64,000 bases of DNA. Source: Crocinitomicaceae bacterium. Lineage in GTDB: Bacteria > Bacteroidota > Bacteroidia > Flavobacteriales_D > Crocinitomicaceae. Of the stretch, positions 61,601-64,000 are shown one piece after another. Under the pieces are notes generated by a model. It searched no databases, was not told the origin of the DNA, and saw only the letters and a list, made by a program, of their open reading frames with translations. The translations under genes and the position numbers were made by a program. The stretch lies in NCBI GenBank assembly GCA_023957475.1, contig JAMLHA010000009.1, positions 1 to 64,000 on the forward strand, read 5' to 3'. The stretch's first letter is position 1. Every line of letters begins with the position of its first letter.

Positions 61601-63549
61601 TCAGATGCTACAAAAGGTGAATTATCCTTGAAACGAATACGCATTCTAAAACCACCATACGCTTGACCAGCTGGCACTTGGATTGGTACGTTTGTTAAGT
61701 TTATTGGACTTGAAGTTAACAATGGACTCGTATAAACAACTTCAGATGCGTCAAAAGCACCATCATTGTTCCAATCAATCCAAATTCTACATTGATAAGG
61801 TGGGTTATTGTACAAAGAAATAGCGTTGATATTGATATAAAATGTTTGTCCAGCACAAACTTCAACAAATTGGTTTGTGAAATCACTGTACCAAAGTGTA
61901 CTCCATGCATTTGGACCCAGCGGATCTATGTGTCCAACATCTACTAATGTATTGGTATTGTTAATATTGACTGTTCCTCCAGTTGTTGTAACACCATTGT
62001 TGTAAATTCCACCCCCTTGTGTTAAAGAACCACTCATATAACGCCCGGGGTGAGTACAAGCCGGTGCTGTTAATGTGTAGTCTGGGTTGGTTGGTGTTGT
62101 TGTTATCTCCTCACCAATATTTGCGCTACCGCCACAAGGAATGTTGGCATCACTACCAGCATTCACTGTTGGAGCAGGTGTCACTGTAACAGTTACTTGA
62201 GCAGTTCCGGTACAACCATTAGCAGCTGTTCCTGTTACTGTATAGGTTGTTGTTGCAGATGGACTTGCCGAAACTGTTGCTCCAGTTGTAGGTGTTAATC
62301 CAGTGGTTGGACTCCATGTATAGGTTGATGCGCCACTTGCAGTTAGCGTTACGGCATCGTTTTCACAAACAGATAAATCAGGTGTAACCGTTACCGTAGG
62401 AGGTGCTAATTTAGGATTATTGCTAAACGAAGAACTTGCTGATGATTCACAAGCACCAGATGCTGTTGCTGTAACTGTATAACTTGTTCCAGTAGTCATC
62501 CCACTTATAGCGCCACCAGTTCCAACCGTTGGACCAGTAGGTGTAAATGTATAAGTTGTACCAGCTACATAATTTGAAATTTGACTTGTTCCTGCAGCAG
62601 AACATGTAGCAGGTGTTGAAGAAATAGTTGGAGTAGGGGTAGGAGTTCCCGAAGTTGTGTATTCAATAATTACAGCACCATCTGCACCGCTTCCTCCAGC
62701 AGCCTTAGCCACGTTGTAAGGGTCGATATGTGCTATAGCACCACCACCACCACCACCGTAGGCAAGTCCGTTATTTCCTGGTTTTTCTTGCTTCCCTGGT
62801 TGGTTGTTGTATCTACCAGCAGCACCATTTCCACCAGGAGCCTGACCAGCCCCTCCTGGAGGGTTCACCACAGCACTAAATGGCGGAAGATTAGAGCCAC
62901 CATTTCCACCAGGACCTGCAGCGCCACCACCTGGCCCACTAAAGTCGTTGCTAAAATTACCAGCAATGTATCCACCACCACCGTTACCACCAGTATAGTT
63001 TGCTGTACCACCAGTACCGACTCCGCCAGTTCCACCAGTACCAACTGTATTTAAATCTGTTGCAGAAGTTGTTGTGTTGTAACCACTTGCACCACCACCA
63101 CCAGTACCACCAGTAGCATTAAGGTTTTGTCCGTTTCCAGTAAATGAGCTTGTTCCACCTGTACCACCGTTTCCTGCTGGAGTAGTGATACCACCATTCC
63201 AAGACCCTGCACCAGCAATTCCTGCTGTACCACCAGCGCCAACAACGATTGTGTAAGTTTGCCCAGGAGTAACAGGGAATGTTTTCATTGTAAAACCACC
63301 GCCACCGCCACCAGCAGCACCAGAGCAAGTTTCACCGCCAGAACCAGAGTTTCTCATGATGGCTAGGGCACCACCACCACCGCCGCCGCCGCCCCAAACT
63401 TTAACGGTAATTTCGTTAACGCAAGGCGGAACAGTCCAAGTATAAGTACCTGGTGTTGTATATGTTTCTTGAGAGAAACCAAATAAGGAAAAGCTAAAAA
63501 TAAAGAGTGTAGCTTGTAGTTTTTTTATTTTTTTTATTACCTTTTTCAT
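58678..63549 (-). CDS. Large type-B T9SS surface adhesin with Gly-rich, GEVED, Ig/PKD and tandem repeats
   Basis: A 1623-residue exported protein. The signal peptide (LFIFSFSLFGFSQ) is followed by a glycine-rich domain (residues about 28-290), Ig-like repeats, a GEVED-type domain (about 520-690; IWIDWNNDGAFDASE, DEIEEYSVHV) and two-and-a-half SprB-like units of 154 residues (about 820-1150), e.g. PSCGNSDGQLVLTPSG and PSCGNPDGAISITVT. More Ig-like modules and a PKD domain (TWYFGDGSAP) follow. The C terminus (NTFTPDGDQFNN, DRWGEIVFETHN, GWDGTYNGKMV) is the gliding-type sorting domain. The start at 63549 removes three unlikely residues. SprB itself is the gliding adhesin of Flavobacterium, but this protein is much smaller; a role in adhesion is inferred. 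Confidence 0.9.
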   Translation of the reverse strand: MKKVIKKIKKLQATLFIFSFSLFGFSQETYTTPGTYTWTVPPCVNEITVKVWGGGGGGGGALAIMRNSGSGGETCSGAAGGGGGGFTMKTFPVTPGQTYTIVVGAGGTAGIAGAGSWNGGITTPAGNGGTGGTSSFTGNGQNLNATGGTGGGGASGYNTTTSATDLNTVGTGGTGGVGTGGTANYTGGNGGGGYIAGNFSNDFSGPGGGAAGPGGNGGSNLPPFSAVVNPPGGAGQAPGGNGAAGRYNNQPGKQEKPGNNGLAYGGGGGGAIAHIDPYNVAKAAGGSGADGAVIIEYTTSGTPTPTPTISSTPATCSAAGTSQISNYVAGTTYTFTPTGPTVGTGGAISGMTTGTSYTVTATASGACESSASSSFSNNPKLAPPTVTVTPDLSVCENDAVTLTASGASTYTWSPTTGLTPTTGATVSASPSATTTYTVTGTAANGCTGTAQVTVTVTPAPTVNAGSDANIPCGGSANIGEEITTTPTNPDYTLTAPACTHPGRYMSGSLTQGGGIYNNGVTTTGGTVNINNTNTLVDVGHIDPLGPNAWSTLWYSDFTNQFVEVCAGQTFYININAISLYNNPPYQCRIWIDWNNDGAFDASEVVYTSPLLTSSPINLTNVPIQVPAGQAYGGFRMRIRFKDNSPFVASDNSCTYGNPNGTVAPYGGYTGSGSGYNYMSDEIEEYSVHVNCGNGNPSGGGDLSFGWSPPEGLDDTTIPNPTATPTQTTTYTVTVTDNATGCTATDQVTITVPQDNATFDPIGPLCSGTTAPTLPTTSTNGINGTWNPSTVSNTASGSYTFTPTGGQCANPVTINVVVNQNPTYTSTSVEPSCGNSDGQLVLTPSGGGAPYSYVVNGATYTNGTISNLTDGTYNFTITDNNGCSVTGSETLMNSSGDDPSFSLTNYCEGAANSASGIATPGGVFSFDPAVSDGATIDPTTGTISNGVGGTTYTVKYSLSGACPTSSTQQVTVNPNPIYTTSLTNPSCGNPDGAISITVTTGTAPYNYTVNGTTQSNGSFTNLTDGAYTIVIDDANGCSTSSSETLTNTTGVTPSFTLTDFCEGATNAATAISPTGGVFSFNPMVSDGATINASTGAISNGVGGTTYTVEYSTGGTCPGSSTQLITVNPNPIFTLSSNNPTCGTSDGSIILSGLTATSYTISYTDQNGALVGPTNTGLNGAGQIELNNLGAGSYSNFTVSVASTGCSYTNPNVVQLVEPNAPVVMAPNDISVCMGDSITLTASNPDNAIISWSGGVQDGVIFQPSGSAIFTVTATLNGCISTAQVQVTVNPLPIIDAGVNASICANASTTITASGGVSYAWDNGLGAGSSKTVSPISTTTYTVVGTDINGCINSDDVTVTVTPVPGVNIEGINLTGCAPVVPTLTNTLASGADNCQWILGDGRTYNGCSISPTFTKDGCYDVTLIVTSSFGCTSSQTINDYVCVTPSPVASFYATPYVISDYPWETQMHNNSSNATNYTWYFGDGSAPNNEFEPSHQYPEDVSGGYPIMLIASNDIGCVDTAYYAVKVLEPLIFYVPNTFTPDGDQFNNTFFPIFTSGYDIYNYEMLIFDRWGEIVFETHNTEVGWDGTYNGKMVQDGTYTWKIVVKIKDYDEFKQFVGHVNIIR
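60178..61101 (-). repeat. Imperfect tandem repeats, period 462 bp, in the adhesin gene
   Basis: The motif GCGTTGAAGAA recurs at 60189 and 60651 with exact 462-bp spacing, which equals 154 codons; a third, diverged unit continues downstream of 60178. At protein level each unit contains a NPSCG-like start, a SNLTDG(T/A)Y segment, CEGA and a GGTTYTV segment. This may allow unit number to change by recombination. Confidence 0.8.
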
Positions 63550-63840
63550 TCTAATCAATTAAGGTATCTATTTATACGTTAGTTTCTTAAAAAAGTTGCT
63601 TTTATTATATGCTTATTAACGGATGATTAGAATAAGAATTCTAAAAATCACGAGAATAAATAGTGTAAATAAATAAAAAACAGTTCTTCTTGATACCGAA
63701 AATAAGAAATATAAATGGAATTTCATACTAACTGTTAAATTTTATAACCATTGTTGTTTAAAACAGTAATTTATAACAAGTGAAGAATCAAATTATATAC
63801 AGAAAACGAATAAAAAGCTACTTACATTGCGTGAATACTT

Positions 63841-63848
63841 TATCTTTG
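63841..63848 (+). promoter_or_regulatory. Putative -7 element for the PfkB gene
   Basis: TATCTTTG matches TAnnTTTG and lies 19 nt before the ATG at 63868. No TTG with the normal spacing is seen. The rest of 63550-63840 is AT-rich and carries no recognisable gene or signal. Confidence 0.5.
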
Positions 63849-63867
63849 TATTTTAAAAATTAAAAAC

Positions 63868-64000
63868 ATGAGTTTATTAACTGTAGGTAGTGTTGCATTT
63901 GATGCTATTGAAACACCTTTTGGAAAGACAGATAAAATTATTGGAGGAGCTGGTACTTATATAGCTTTGGCGGCTTCTTTTTATGAAAATAATCAAAAAA
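63868..64000 (+). CDS. PfkB-family carbohydrate kinase, 5' part
   Basis: The first 44 residues of a kinase are visible before the window ends: MSLLTVGSVAFDAIETPFG, followed by IIGGAGTYIALAASFY. The initial strand with GSVAFD and the GGAGTY region correspond to the N-terminal substrate-binding part of ribokinase/PfkB-family sugar kinases. The ATP-binding and catalytic motifs lie beyond the window, so the substrate cannot be named. The reading frame is open to the edge. Confidence 0.8.
   Translation, partial: MSLLTVGSVAFDAIETPFGKTDKIIGGAGTYIALAASFYENNQK

Noticed and set aside
62728-63054. 108-codon plus-strand open frame rich in S and T opposite the glycine-rich adhesin region
   Set aside because: It is the complement of GGN codons and therefore a composition artefact.

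Overview
This window looks like chromosomal DNA of a low-GC Bacteroidota, most likely a Flavobacteriia-type bacterium. The evidence is direct: four proteins carry signal peptides plus C-terminal domains of the type IX secretion system (T9SS) kind, gldE is present, the promoters have the Bacteroidota -7 element TAnnTTTG (sometimes with TTG 19-20 nt upstream), and typical neighbourhoods occur (mutY-ssb-gldE, rpsU-xer-hpf, sdhCAB with one long cytochrome b subunit, sufBCD, RprX/RprY-like two-component genes). A narrower placement such as Crocinitomicaceae is only a guess. No tRNA, rRNA, CRISPR array, prophage or transposase gene was seen.

Layout. 1-2.7 kb: a poly-C tract, then a tight operon of three exported proteins (type-B T9SS substrate, collagen-like protein, small polar protein). 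2.7-5.3 kb (minus): topB and a biotin carrier protein. 5.7-8.0 kb: two overlapping glycosyltransferases. 8.1-9.9 kb: CUB plus lectin-like T9SS substrate. 10.0-15.0 kb: ettA, mutY, ssb, gldE, then PPTase and DoxX on the minus strand. 16.4-23.3 kb: DUF2851, PspC, a repeat protein, an RmlD-like reductase, an HhH protein, apt, acyl-CoA dehydrogenase, rpsU, xerC/D-like recombinase and hpf. 23.5-29.1 kb (minus): PA-domain T9SS substrate and sdhCAB. 29.4-32.9 kb: metal-binding-type lipoprotein, barrel-like protein, acidic protein, M28 peptidase. 33.2-36.7 kb: sufBCD. 36.9-40.5 kb: TetR regulator divergent from two small membrane proteins, a LETM1/TerB-like pair, a NUDIX hydrolase. 40.5-43.9 kb: pyrE, SRPBCC protein, coiled-coil protein, zapA, rny.

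43.9-53.7 kb is a surface polysaccharide locus (epimerase, Wzx-like flippase, acyltransferase, four glycosyltransferases, two Wzy/WaaL-like proteins and an antisense Wzz-like protein), joined directly to the end of rny. It is followed by a lipocalin-like lipoprotein, a two-component system, gltX-folB, a 1623-residue type-B T9SS adhesin, and the first 44 codons of a PfkB-family kinase.

The main theme is the cell surface: polysaccharide synthesis, exported adhesive proteins (collagen-like, lectin-like, Ig/PKD-like) and T9SS-dependent export or attachment, placed among ordinary housekeeping genes. The most notable non-coding signals are a perfect 16-bp palindrome between divergent TetR and membrane-protein genes, a xerC/D start codon lying in the loop of the rpsU terminator, a pyrE promoter that includes the start codon of the divergent NUDIX gene, and small palindromic (MITE-like) intergenic elements, one family of which occurs twice. 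No clearly new defence or mobile system was found.
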